Source: Haliclystus octoradiatus (lineage: Eukaryota; Cnidaria; Staurozoa; Stauromedusae; Haliclystidae). From it: 64,000 nucleotides of DNA. This document shows positions 33,501 to 45,700 of this stretch, piece by piece. Made by a program: the position numbers and the translations under genes. Position 1 is the stretch's first letter; each line of letters starts with the position of its first letter. The stretch covers positions 1,165,501 to 1,229,500 of the forward strand of contig OU744448.1 of assembly GCA_916610825.1 (NCBI GenBank), given 5' to 3'. The notes under the pieces are model-generated. The model was not told where the DNA came from, did not search any database, and saw only the letters and a program-made list of their open reading frames with translations.

Positions 33501-36500
33501 AATATGTATTTTAATAATAAAATTTAAGTCTCAATACCATATGGCATGTGTATGTATCAAAAAAGTTTGCAACAGAGTTCACTAGGACGCAATCAACTCG
33601 TATTTTCTCTGAAAAGTCATTCCTACAAAAACCATTGATCAAACCAATGTTAAAAAACAATGATAAAAAAACCAATGTTATTACGGTAGCCGTTACAATA
33701 ACCTATAACTCTGGTGTAAAAATCATTTCGTTTTTAGCAATCAGTGGATCCTCCTTTAGCAGCCATGAATTTGAATGAAATGCTCTACAGTAGTGGATTT
33801 GTGGAGTTAGGACATAAACTGAAAATCCTTCCTTGATATAAACACCTGCTGTGCCAATTTAATTTGTTCTGGTATAATTTTCAATGTTGACTTTCCAACG
33901 TTGTCTTCTTACTTAAATTAAAGCTACATGCTAGATTGAGTCATAGGAAAAAGACACAGTTAAACAAAGGAACAGGACTTGCTCCACTTGAATATTCCTA
34001 AATAAATAAACAACAATGATTTTTTGTTTAAAACTCATATCATAAATGTTATTGATTTCAGAAATACAAGCTAAAAGGTACTATTTATTTGGCATTGGAA
34101 AATTGGTTAGATGCGGTCATAAATTTAGCTACGTCATTGTTTAATGATCCTGGCAATGTACATATAAGAAAACTGTTACGAGAGGTATGTTGCACTCAAA
34201 TCATTTTGCCAAGCGTATTCAATAAATCTTACCTTGACTTTGTTGGCTGATGTACTAATTAGAGTATCCAGTTTTGACCATGTGAAAGATAATCGTTTTC
34301 ATCATTGTTGAGTTGAAGATGGTTTGTTTAAATTTGTTTTGTTTTCTGATTGGTGATCATATAATCTGTAATTCGGTCCATTCAACTTGAGAAAGTGTTT
34401 TGACATAATTAATTATTTATTTACAGGCGATGTTGCATTATCTTGGTATGATTAATCGAGATGGTTTTAATGATAATCAAGCAATCTGTTCCTTAGAGAA
34501 GATTATTGCACCTGTTCGGAAGTCAGTTCAAAACAATGTGGAAAAGGATGAACGCATTTCAAGTATGTCTGAATAGATAATATTTTAAATTGAAAGCTCA
34601 TTAGTGTCCTGCAGACGCAATCCTAGAACCCAGAACGGGAGAGCACATTCTTGAAAATGTTCCTTAATGCAAAACACTCTGTAAGATGCAGATAAGTGTT
34701 GCTGTACAATGGACCTATCTATAGTGGTCAATTTGCCTACCTCTCTTAGCTGGCTGCTATATACAGGTTTCACTGCATAATGTTAATATTGATGGATTAT
34801 GGTTATTTAATTCATCAAATACTATTGGCATCATCATGGGGTTGACATGTTAAGATGTTAAGATGTAGGCTACTCTATCCTGCCTAAAAATGTAAATTCA
34901 TGTTTCAACTGTTTTTCCTAGTGGCAACATGCCTTGATTGTGAGACACAGTGGAAACAGTTAAGGGAAAGCAACATATCACCTACCAATGGACTGCAATG
35001 TGCTGTGTGTACACGGTAAGTATATGTGATTTACAAATTTCACAAGCCTGTGTTTAACGGAATAAAACTGGCGAAAATACAATGACTTCAGTACAGGCAA
35101 ACTCAAAACCGTACAGGAAAATCATATCAAGATTGTATAAGAAGAAGCAAAAACTCATCCTATTTCGTTGTTACATAATCAATTATATCTAATTCAAATA
35201 ATTTATTTTAAGGCTGGTTTGCCGTGTGCTTTGATTTAATTGGGAAGTATGTCAATGCCATTGAACCAACCTTGTATATAAAGGCTGCTTGCATAATATA
35301 ATGGTCATTCTAGCAAGTTGGAGATAATATTTTCTATTGTAGTACTATCCATTTGAGACTGTTTCAATTCATTTTTTGATTCCATTCCAGTCTTCATCTG
35401 CAGCCAGTTTCTTTGCCATGTGGTCATTCGTTCTGTTGTGAATGCTTAGAAAGATCTCTTGATTTCAAAACAGTTTGTCCCTTGTGTCGTGCCAGCGCTT
35501 TACAGGTAAATTTAATTAACTCTAGCATAGTCTATTTGTAATGTATTCAAATGTAACGTATAATTTGCATTTATAATTATTATTAATTTTATAATTCTTT
35601 CTGCTGTCACTCCGAGAGTTACTCCGTAAGCACAAGTACTTGTTTATTGGAGACATTAACAAATTTACATATGCGGTTGATTACTAACGATAAACATGTG
35701 TGCACACCGCATCAACGAGGAGGAATCAAACCCCGGCCTCATGCACAGAATACAAATACTCTGCCACTGATCTATCAAGTCACACATTTGATTTGTTTGT
35801 TTTGCGCTCCAGTTAACTCTTTTCATTTATATTTTAGATGGCCTCTGTGAAAATAAAGGTAATTATTATTGAGTGGAAGAAAGATCGGACAAAAAGCCTG
35901 TCTTTAACGCCGAGTTTCATGTGATTAAATTGCAATCTTCAGACAGCTATATACTAAAAAATTAATAGCACACAATTAGCAATACATTGCCTTGTTCATG
36001 TTTTATGTGTGAGTTGATAGGAGTAGTTGCGCGTTTTCAATTTTCAATATCGCTGTCTGACGATAGCAATTAAACGTGTGAAACTCAAAGAAAAGTTAAA
36101 GGTGTTTGCCTCATTTTTGTTTCCTATTTCTATTTCTACATTACGCTCTGTTTTATTTATAACATCGAGTACTTTATTTCCATGTGTGTATATAAGTCTA
36201 CATTCAATATAATTTAAATTTTAATTTATTACTAAAATAGTTATGATGAATATAATTTTATCCATTTTTTATATGTTCTTCAAGCTGATTATTTGAACTT
36301 TTATATTTTATCAGAAGTCAGACTCAACATTGAAACAAATCATTAAAGAACTATTTAACGATTCGTACACAGAGAGGGAACAATCTTTGCTGAATGACCT
36401 ACAGATTTTCTCAAGGTGAAATATACTTCTACCTTTCCCAATAGCCTCTGTTTCAATGTTATCTTCTTGGTAATAATTTATAGCAACGCAAATGTTTAGA

Positions 36501-39500
36501 CGGGATAGACAGACATTACACTATAAAAACGCTGCTATCGACGTATGTCATTCAACCCTCTCCTATTTACCATTTTTTATACTGCACCCCTAGGGAACTT
36601 TCAAAAGGTACGCTATAGGCAGTATGTGCCGTTCAGCCAATTATTCATAAGAAGGAAGATACCAAATTTCACCAGGTAGATCAGTTAAATTCAATAGGCC
36701 AAAGCAAAAAATAGTAGTCCTTTATAAAAGTCATAAAAGGTGACGCTATATACAGTTTCTACTATGTAATATATCCCTGAATCAAGTTAGTATCTGAAAT
36801 GTCAAGTGTTACTAAAATGTCGACTGAACAGCTTAACATGGCTTTCATCTCTCAGATAACTTTAAATAAAGGGTTACCAAACACTTGGCATGTTTGTTAT
36901 TAGCACACATCTTTGAGGTGAATGTTTTCAACACTTTCAACTATTGTAGTGGTTGGTGTTATATCCGTTTGTCTGTCATAGTCATGTAAATTGAGCTCTG
37001 ACTAACAGCCATAGTAGCCCTTAGCAACTCTCCCTGCAATGTCAGCAGGCACAACTTATCAGAAAGAGCCAAATCAAAACAACTGTATATTGTGTCGTAA
37101 TTGAATATGATTTAACTGGTACACTTTCCCAGATGTGGTAAAGATGAATACAAACACAGCAAGCGTGTGGTAACCCTTTTCTATAATTAAACAATTTTCA
37201 AAATCAAGTTTGCTTGTATTGTGGAAGGAACTTTAAATTAATATGTCCTGCGATTAAATTACAACTTCATTATGTTCAACTTTTGATGATACTACTTCCT
37301 CAATAATTTATTGTTGCTTACAGTTTCTTTTTCTTCTTTTGCTTTGTGCCTCTGACAACATTTTATTGCCAAATATTGAAGCAGGAATTTTTGAACAATG
37401 TTTAAATATCCTAGAATTACCAAACACGTGAACCAACCAATCAAATTACAGGTTAATGTTCGATTATGCCATATGATGGAATACCTGCTGCTGCTGATCT
37501 TAGGTCTTGCAATGCAGCTCAATTTTAATTTATTTTGTATAAGAAATACCTCAGTAGGGTCTAAGTGTAGTGGTTAGGACGTTGGAACTCGGCCTGCAGG
37601 GTCCTGGATTCAGTCTGGTATAAGGGATCCGGCCATACTCACACAAGCTCCAAAAGTACTAACCAACTAGCCAACCACCCCCAGTGCAGGAAAAAAAGGT
37701 ACTAGCTTACCCAGTTTATCATAAAATTAAAAATCCAAAAAATTGGTATACTTGATTGTTAAGATGCAGGTCTCTTAACCTTGATATTACGATTCTCTCT
37801 GGAATCTTCCATTTGCCTTCACAAGATGGTATAGTACTTATCATTTAATACTGTATCAAATTATCTATTTCAGGGCATCAAGTCATGACGCTGAGGAAGT
37901 ACCGATATTTGTGTGTTCACTTGCGTTACCCACAATACAATGCATGTTTCATATATTCGAACCAAGGTATCGTTATATGCTACGGAAATGTATGCAAACA
38001 GGAAGTTGTCAATTTGGAATGTGTTCGTATGATGAACAAAAAGGGTGAGGAATATGAATTTGTTTCATTTTATTTATGGAAATATTGTTGTTGTTATTAT
38101 TATTTGCATCTGCCTGTTAAGTTTTTTTATGTCCCCTAATTAATGTTCCCTAATAAACAAGCCACTTATCAATCATATGAGAATGTAACATTATTATTAT
38201 TAATAATGTATCCTCGTCACAACCTATAATAGATCATTAGATCATACTGTAATTACATTGCTTCAAATTAGTTATCATAAAATATAATAATGTAATATTG
38301 TAAGTTATGATAATGAATACATAAATTTGATACATAAGTTGAAAATTTGATAGAAGTTAATTATTTAAATTCAAATATACCTATTATAAATATTCTCTAC
38401 GAATGTAAGAATCTAATGTGTACTGATTTACACTTTTTCCTATAATACCATAGAGTGAGCTTTGGAGACTTTTGCTATCTTTCGGCTGGTTCTAAGATCT
38501 AGAAAAGAAGGCATTTTGCTTTTGTAATCTACTTTTGTTGCAACTGAATTGCTGAACTGCAATTGATGAAATAATTATAATAAATATTTGTTATAGGTTT
38601 GCCATGTACGGAACTATGGTAGAAATACAACAATGGCAGTTATTTGAAGATGGACGATCTGCAATTAGCTGCACTGGTGGACGTCGTTTCAAGGTACTGT
38701 ATACCATATGGGCGTAAAGTTCTCTGTGTCACAAAATTGCATTACTTGATATAATACAATGAAACCTGTATGTAACAGCCAGCTACGAGAGGTAGATAAA
38801 TAGACAGATGGCCCTTATATACAGGTTTGATTCAATAGAAAATACTATTATAGACATTGCAAGGGTGACCACTATAGACAGGTGGCCGATGTATAGAGGT
38901 GACCGCTATAACAGGTTTGGCTGTAACAATAATTTATAATAATAATACGCAAACCGTGTCGGTGATCAAATCACCATTGTTTCATTAATGGCATACTCCT
39001 CTGCAGCGCATTTTCCAAACTTCTAATACCATGCTCTAGGCGGTTTACAAGTTCAAGAAATAATATGAATTTGATTATTACATCAATTACAGACATTAAT
39101 TTCAGTTAAATACATCTAATAATTACATAAGAAATAGAATAGGAAAGGACACCGCTGATGACAGGATCTATCCATTTGACTTCCGATGAAAGTTTAATGT
39201 TTCTGTTGCTTTATTGCTTTGTAAATTTCCATGTGGCTCTTCAAATAATTTTTGATACCTGTAAGACGTAGATTGGTTTGATGGAGGCAAAAGACAAAAC
39301 GCTTCTTCTATCAGTTAACTTTGTTTTCTCCGCTTCTTATAGCAGACCTCAAGCGACTGTCTTACTAAAACCCCTAACTTTCATATTTAAATAACAGATT
39401 CATTTTACGCCATTCACATTGTTTCAATTCAAATACACTGTCATCTCCTCTAAACTTGATTACTTATGTATAAAGTGTAGGACTTTGGTATTAATATTCT

Positions 39501-40823
39501 TATTTGCGTTCTAGGTTTTGTCAAGAGGTTTTCTGGATGGTTTTAACACAGCAAAAATCAAATGGATTGAAGACAAACACATTGAAGTTGGAGGTAAGAA
39601 AAACAACTGAAACCATTGGAAATATTATTATTCATAGTAGATACACTTTTCTGATTTTATTTATTTTTTAATTTTAAACTTTTATTTTTAGTCTTTAATT
39701 GATTTAAAACGTAAATTACTTTTTAAATGTACATAAGTTTTTAGCATGTACGTAAGATTTATTTTTAGTATTAGTATTTTATCTGTACAGCACCATTGTG
39801 AAGATTTTTCTCAAAAGGGTGCTATATAAATACACAGTTACAGTATAAATTATTTTAACAGAGTATCAACATAATAAATCTATGTGGATTACAACAATGT
39901 AAGGCTTTAGTTTACATTATCCTCTTCTGTAACATCATTGAACACTTCATTATTACAGCAGTCTGATCAATTCCGTAACTTCTGGCACAGAAAATGTTTA
40001 CTCTTTTGAAATTGAAATGAAAACACATTTGATTCCATATGTTTTACAAACTTTAGGTATAAAGAAGAATCTCTCTGGACCATTTGCTTCTACTGCTTAC
40101 AGCTAAATCAGGCCTTGTTATTGATTTTTGTTTGTTGTTTTTCAGATGTTGAAGATGTTAATATATTATCATTGCAATTGTATAAATCCTGTCAAGAGTT
40201 ATTCACAAGTTTGCCATCATATGCGCAGGTAAGTCTAAATTAATATTCTTCAAAAATTTTATGCACTTGAAACCATGTCTGCTATAATACCTCCGTACAG
40301 CAACTACATGTCACTAATGGTTATTCATTATTTTTCTATTAAATTCAAACTTGTAAATAAAGCCCACCTGCATAATGCGTATAGCAGTCATATTATGTGC
40401 CTCGTAGCTGGCTGGTACAGTTCAGCCTTGTTATTAACACTGTCCGGTGAAGCAAAAGTTGTAATAAGCGGGTTGTGATATTAAACAGCGTAGAACTGTG
40501 AAATTATTGTGTTTGATAACAACTGTAAAGCATGGTTGACTAATTTGATTTTGATTATCAATTAAGTAATGTAAATACAGAATAATTCCATAAATTGAAT
40601 AAAAAAAATTAATTTGATTTTTTAGGAGCATCTCAAATCTGCATTAGGCCCCATGCCTCCATTTGATGAACCGTGTCAAAATGATGGCAATGGACCAGCA
40701 TGGGTTTGGTGGATGATGCAATTTGTTGTTGTTGACGATACGCAACGTTTGCGTGCATTGAGTCTCAATAATTTAAAGCAACGCTTAAATTTAGTATCAT
40801 CTTGCATCAGCAACTTTCTCTAA
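30569..40823 (+). CDS. LONRF: LONRF-type protein: two RING fingers plus LON substrate-binding domain
   Basis: Twelve coding exons: 30569-31052, 31999-32120, 34062-34184, 34427-34562, 34922-35015, 35391-35505, 36315-36415, 37874-38044, 38597-38693, 39515-39593, 40146-40228 and 40626-40823 (stop TAA). All phases agree and give 600 residues. RING 1 is at about 81-121 (CSFC, CGHTYCYKC, CKIC). Helical TPR-like sequence follows (EALDLLDRS, GTIYLALENWLDAVI). RING 2 is at about 315-352 (CAVC, LPCGHSFCCEC, CPLC). The LON N-terminal-like domain runs from about 400 to the end (VPIFVCSLALPTIQC, HIFEPRYRYMLRKC, QFGMC, GRRFKVLSRGFLDGF, GPMPPFDEPCQNDGNGPAWV). This is the LONRF1/2/3 architecture of likely ubiquitin E3 ligases. 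An in-frame upstream ATG at 30479 would add 30 residues. A 21-nt microexon at 35838-35858 would also fit in frame. Which human paralogue it matches cannot be told. Confidence 0.93.
32145..32550. repeat. 58-bp tandem array, seven almost identical copies
   Basis: The unit starts AACTGTTCATGAACCATTCA and contains three TTCATGAA cores. Copies start at 32145, 32203, 32261, 32319, 32377, 32435 and 32493, with a decayed eighth at 32551. The array begins only 25 bases after the donor site of LONRF exon 2. The near-identity of copies points to recent amplification or ongoing homogenisation. Confidence 0.95.
32757..33512. mobile_element. Second foldback element, about 300-bp arms
   Basis: The left arm (about 32757-33052) is the reverse complement, with scattered mismatches, of the right arm (about 33210-33512). 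Matching phrases include AACAGTTTGACATGTTATAT against ATATAACATGTCAAACTGTT, and GAAGACAAAATTCTATGAAG against CTTCATAGAATTTTGTCTTC. A short spacer of about 160 bases separates them. An open frame at 33106-33306 lies mostly in the spacer and right arm and is not supported as a gene. The element sits in LONRF intron 2. Confidence 0.8.
34699..34778. mobile_element. Partial pogo-like MITE
   Basis: CTATCTATAGTGGTCAAT and CTATATACAGGTTTCACTG match the right half of the complete copy at 63052-63232. It lies in a LONRF intron. Confidence 0.5.
35640..35800 (-). mobile_element. tRNA-derived SINE-like sequence (family 3)
   Basis: On the minus strand an A-box-like TAGATCAGTGGCAGAGTA is followed by the B-box-like GGTTTGATTCC at tRNA-like spacing. 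It lies in a LONRF intron. Only one copy was seen, so the family assignment is weak. Confidence 0.4.
35838..35858 (+). other. Possible 21-nt in-frame microexon of LONRF
   Basis: TATTTTAG precedes and GTAATT follows a 21-base segment that reads MASVKIK in phase 0, exactly between the phase-0 exons 35391-35505 and 36315-36415. Including it would insert seven residues after RING 2. Chance matches of this size are common in AT-rich introns. Confidence 0.25.
37555..37728 (+). mobile_element. tRNA-derived SINE (family 1), copy c
   Basis: The plus-strand copy shows the head directly: TAGTGGTTAGGACGTTGG (A-box region), a B-box-like GGATTCAGTC, then GGATCCGGCC, CCAACCACCCCCAGTG and an A-run into CTTACCCAGTTTATC. 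It lies in a LONRF intron and is more diverged than copies b and d. Confidence 0.6.
38755..38925. mobile_element. pogo-like MITE, complete copy
   Basis: The left end TACAATGAAACCTGTATGTA and right end TAACAGGTTTGGCTGTA are imperfect inverted repeats bounded by TA. The inside holds the phrases GTGACCACTATAGACAGGTG and TATACAGGTTTGATTCAATA, which recur throughout the window. TA boundaries and CAGT-type ends suit Tc1/mariner-pogo elements. It lies in a LONRF intron. Confidence 0.55.
39780..39838 (+). repeat. LINE-like 3' tail remnant
   Basis: CTGTACAGCACCATTGTGAA followed by GGGTGCTATATAAATA resembles the conserved 3' end (TGTAAAGCGC...GCGCTATATAAA) of many CR1/L2-type LINEs and their SINE partners. 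Only this short remnant is visible. Confidence 0.35.
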
Positions 40824-40927
40824 ACTCCATATGCTATGTATACATCTATATTCTATATATGCAATCTGCTCAAAGCAATTTAAATGCGGCTGTGCTGTTT
40901 TGGTACCGGGCACCTCTTACTGGTGTC

Positions 40928-41007
40928 AATAAAATAATATTTTATATGATCGTTATCATTGCCAAACTAACAAAATATTTTGTACAGAAATTTATAATTT
41001 AAATAAA
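40928..41007 (+). terminator. Candidate polyadenylation signals of LONRF
   Basis: AATAAA occurs at 40928-40933 and at 41002-41007, within 200 bases after the LONRF stop codon. Either would give a normal short 3' UTR. Confidence 0.45.
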
Positions 41008-42764
41008 TACTCAAGTTTTAATGTAATACTTTCTAGATTTATTACAACACGCTTAATAATAATTTGATTGCTGTTAAAACAGTTAAACACCAATTTTGCT
41101 CAAGCTAATATCTCTTTCTCTCCTTTGTCAACTGAGTTTAAATGTTGCTTTCTATTTGCATCGTATAATCCTATTCGATTTTCCAATGTTCTTCCTTGAC
41201 CCTTGCCCCCCCATTTGATGTCTTCCCCCTTGTATTCAGAAATCAGAATGACAGTGTTATTTTATGTGACACCGTGGAATTTGAAAGAAATCCACAAGAA
41301 AACAATGCGTGTTAATGTTTGTTTAGAACCAGTTTTGTTTCTGAATATGGAAACAAAACAAAGGATGTGTGTCAATTTGGTAGCAGGTATCAATCAGACT
41401 TCGATAGTAAATAGAATGAGCAGTCAAGTGAAATGTTTAACTGATATAAAGAAATTAGGAGTTGTTTAACCAGATATTCATTCGTACAGTGCAGGCAGCA
41501 TTGAGCAAAGAATTGTTGAATCCACGTAAGTAGTACTGATATCTAATACTGTAGACTGTTCAAATAGCATTTTATCATTTAAACTAGAGCGATAAACTGT
41601 AGAGACGAAATTGCGTTGCAAGTTACTGGGTCCCGCGAAAAAATTAGTAGCCTAAACACTTCTTGCGTTGGACATTGCGTCGTGCGTCTCACTCATTTAT
41701 AGTGCAATAATCCGGCCAGGTAAATTGATTTGCAAAGTCATCACTGAGGCTGCTCCAGAATAATATTTTATTTCATTAAAGCAACATATATGATTAGTAT
41801 CAGCCAAACTCGAAGGGCATTTGCGCCTTGTATTGCAAATTTAAAAGTAGATGCGATTGACAGCAGCCTTATCTCCCTCCCAATCTTCTTATTATGATCA
41901 GATTATAAAGCATCAAGGACAGTTCAATGGTGCAGATATATCTAGAAGCTTTTCATGTCATGGAATTGAACAAGGAACATAGTTTAGTTTAATTACTGTA
42001 CTTTGATTATTGCTGGCTTTGCTCCATGGATTTTAGCATGGCTTCAACGGCGCCATTTTTGCGTCGATTTCTCATTGATTCAAAATGGCGGATTGTGTTG
42101 ACTTCAATGGACGCTTTTAAACCTAGCAACAAGCAACAGTAAACCAATCGGTATTTTCAGCTTTGGACAAAAACAAATGAGCAACCAATTTGATAGTGAA
42201 TATAAACTTAATTTAAAAAGGGAAGATGAACGGTAAGTGATCATCAATTACAATGTTTGACGTTAGATGAAAGTAAAGTTATTTCTAAATGAGAAATATG
42301 AACGAACAATTTGGAAGGGGAGAATTTGGTAGTGGAAATGCTTGTCGAACCAGCAGAAAATGCATACGAATCTTTTTCAAAAAACAGGCGAAGGAATCAT
42401 TTGTGTCATATATCTAATAGATGATATTCATATATTATATTCCATGGCTTGCAAAACAGATTTAATTTGATAAGGTTATTGATAAGGCATATATTTGATG
42501 TCAAATCCTTAATTATATCGAAATCATCCACTGATTATCTTGTATCAGAACCCATCCTGCTACTACATAGGGTAAATAGATCAAATTAGCAGCTGTTTAC
42601 ACGAGCATTGATCAGTCAATCTACTCCTGTTTAATTGTTCTCTATTTCCCTGATTTCTTATTAATGATTTACGTGCAACCAAATATAAATTTGACATATT
42701 GTTTTTTCTTATGCCATAGTGAAAGCGAAATTCATGTAAATGATCTTGTCATGAACCAATCATC
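41008..42764. other. Spacer between LONRF and STXBP4-like genes, with possible first exon
   Basis: No coding gene is supported. Around 42080 the word AAAATGGCGG resembles a YY1-type promoter element. AAGATGAACG followed by the strong donor GTAAGT at 42234, with an acceptor GCCATAG ending at 42719, could be a 5' UTR exon and intron of the STXBP4-like gene. An open frame at 41203-41469 has no recognisable family. Confidence 0.35.
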
Positions 42765-45700
42765 ATGTCTGCAGAAAATGACAAGTTACTAACTGTGATT
42801 CTGACAAAATGTGAGAAAGGTCTAGGTAGGTGAATTTTTATTTACGCTATCTGTAATTTTCTAATCCTACGTTAAAGAAGAAAAGCATGTTTGTGATAGA
42901 TCAGTGATCGGCTGCTTCTGTGTGTTGTGATTCGTAAAATCGGTTATTTCTCTCTGTGTTTGTCTGTGATTTTGTAAACTTTTCCATCGTCATTCGTGAA
43001 TTTTTTTTATTATTGTCTGTGATATGTGCCGTTCACCCCACTCAAACTTTCTTCCCCTTAGTATGCATATTGAGGCTTGTGTGATTCAAATTCCAACAAG
43101 ATATTAATAGGGTTATACATTACTGGTTTCCATTCCAAAACATTGTTCAAATTTAATAATGGCTATACAATATAATAATGAATTTGTTTTTATTAGGTAT
43201 AAAGATTTGTGGTGGACAGTATGTAAATAATCGTTTCAATGGTATTTTTGTGAGGAAAATATTGGATGGTGGTGTTGCCGATATAAATGGTAAGCTTCCC
43301 AATTACTCTATGATGCATTATATGTGAGCAAACAAAAAAATACGCTCCTAATTTTTGGCTCTTAGATTTTGATTTCGATAAGTAATTCTTTATCTATGTA
43401 TTCTCGAGAAAATATAACATTTATATAGTTATCAATAAAAACACAGATCAAATTGTAACATTTGAAAAATCAGAATTAAAGCTCAATAGTTTAATTACTT
43501 ATTACAAAAGGACCGCATGATAATTGTGGATTGCATAACTTACCCGATTATATCTTAATTAGTTTATGGCATGCTGATTATGTTAATTTATGCAGTATTT
43601 ATATCTGGATTTTCAAACTCATATTGAGGATTGGATATTATATTTTGATTTATCAAGCCTTTTGGTCCTCACCATGATTTCGGACAGCAAAACATTTGTT
43701 AAACAAGCATGATCACACAAAACAGGGAAGTGGTCACTAAGGACAGTTAACATAATTTGAATACAAATTTTTATATTTAAACAGGTGATTTATTGGAAGG
43801 AGATCAAATCATAGAGATTAATGGACACGATATTGAAAACATGTCAAACCAGGAAGCCGTCAAAACTATCCGCATGGCATCTAAAGAAGGTGTCGCACAT
43901 TTGATCATTGCAAGAGGAGAACAGATAAGGTATATAGTGCCTACTTTATAAACAAATGATGTAATATTTGTGATGTAGGCCTATCGATCATCATCTCAAA
44001 AAAGACCCTGCCCCTCTGCGAAAACTCTATCCTCTTCAATGGTTCATGAACAACCATGAACTTTATAAACGTTTGTGAACTGTTCATGAATGCATTATAA
44101 CATTTTATGAACTATTGATGAATGTTAAATGGCTTGTTTTTTAAACAGTTCTTGAAAATTAAGCCATTTTTAAATGTTCATGAACTATTTTCTCAGGGGT
44201 TATACTTCCCATTATTATCGCAAATTTTACTATTTTTATTTTTACAAATTATCACAGTACACCACTTTTCAAAGTTTTCATTGTCTGTGATCACTGGACA
44301 GCTCCTCTCGCAACTTAGAAAGCACAGTAGGCTACTAAGGACTGTTTTTATTTATCCAATGTACAAGAACATTCATTTTTGCAAATACAGCTGTAATCTA
44401 TTTTTTAGTATTTCTCAATCCAGTTTTTGATATCTTTTATTATTTTTTATTTTTAGAAAGGAGTACAACAGAGTATGTAGTGATCTATCACCTGAACATC
44501 AGATGTCACAAAGTTTTATTTCAAGCCAATCATTAATCAGCACAACTTCATCGTATACCTCAAATGAATCAGTACAACACCGCAAAGGTAAATCATACGT
44601 TGATATCTTTCTGGTTTAATAATATAATTTATAAAAAACAAAACATTGTTATATTTATACAAGGAATTTGTTAATCAATCAATAAAAATCTACAGCAAGC
44701 GTATTTAATTTGGTAATGGAATTATTTTTTTGTGAAATTTATTCTAGATAATGTCCATCATCGTTCTCCAGCGCTTCATGCAGAAATCCCAGATAAAAAG
44801 ACTATTATGTTAGGGCGGCTATCACCAACTCTGTCAGCAGTTGATTCTGGTTTGCCATCAAGCAGCACGTCATATCCCTCACCAGGAAACTCTGACATTG
44901 GTCGCCATGAAATTGACCAACTGCATCATGCTATCATTCCTGTGACGTTTGGATTGGATATTATGATTGAGAGAGCAACAGTCCCATCTTTTGTTCGTGT
45001 TGCGGATATACTACCAGGAGGTGATGCAGAGAAAGTAAGGCCATGCCGATTTAATATCTTCTTTGAAATGTAATACACTTGCAAAAATGGTTAAATTGGC
45101 TAAGTTCATGAACAGTTCAAAGTTGTTCATAAACCTCCTGATCATGAGCAGTTCATGAACGTGAAATTGCCAAACTATCATGAGCACTTCATGGATATTT
45201 CATGAACTCTTCTCACACCTTTTTTCACAGGGAATATAATTATATCAAGCCAGTAATAGCCATTTTCTCTCAACATCTGGATGAAATAAAGATGTAGTAC
45301 GTAGCGTATGCCACTTTCTCATCATTGAAAGATTATTTTTCCAGCTAGAATTAATAGAAAAGAGACTCATCCTTCACCACAATCAATCTGTAGACGTTCT
45401 TGTTCTAAGTCCAAAGCAGGTCTACTTTCAAATTGTCTACTTGAGAAGCACTTCCGTCCTTAAGATACTTTATACTTACCACTCTTTCCTGTTATTTAAA
45501 CCCTTTATTATTTCATGTCTATTTTCCTGTTAAACTTAGCAATGTATGCAACATGTATCAATCTTTTGAAAAAAAGTTATGCATAACTTAAAAGTTTCTG
45601 AAAAAGATGATGATGATCTGTTTTCTCAATTAATTTTTTCTGTAATTTGTTCCTAATTCAATGTTATTTTTTTTGTACTGTAATTCTATTGTTTCCCAGT

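Noticed and set aside
41203-41469. 88-codon frame between LONRF and the STXBP4-like gene
   Set aside because: No recognised family, no conserved splice partners and no promoter or polyadenylation support distinct from its neighbours.
44122-44430. 102-codon frame in an STXBP4-like intron
   Set aside because: Phenylalanine- and leucine-rich translation of T-rich intron, overlapping degenerate repeats.
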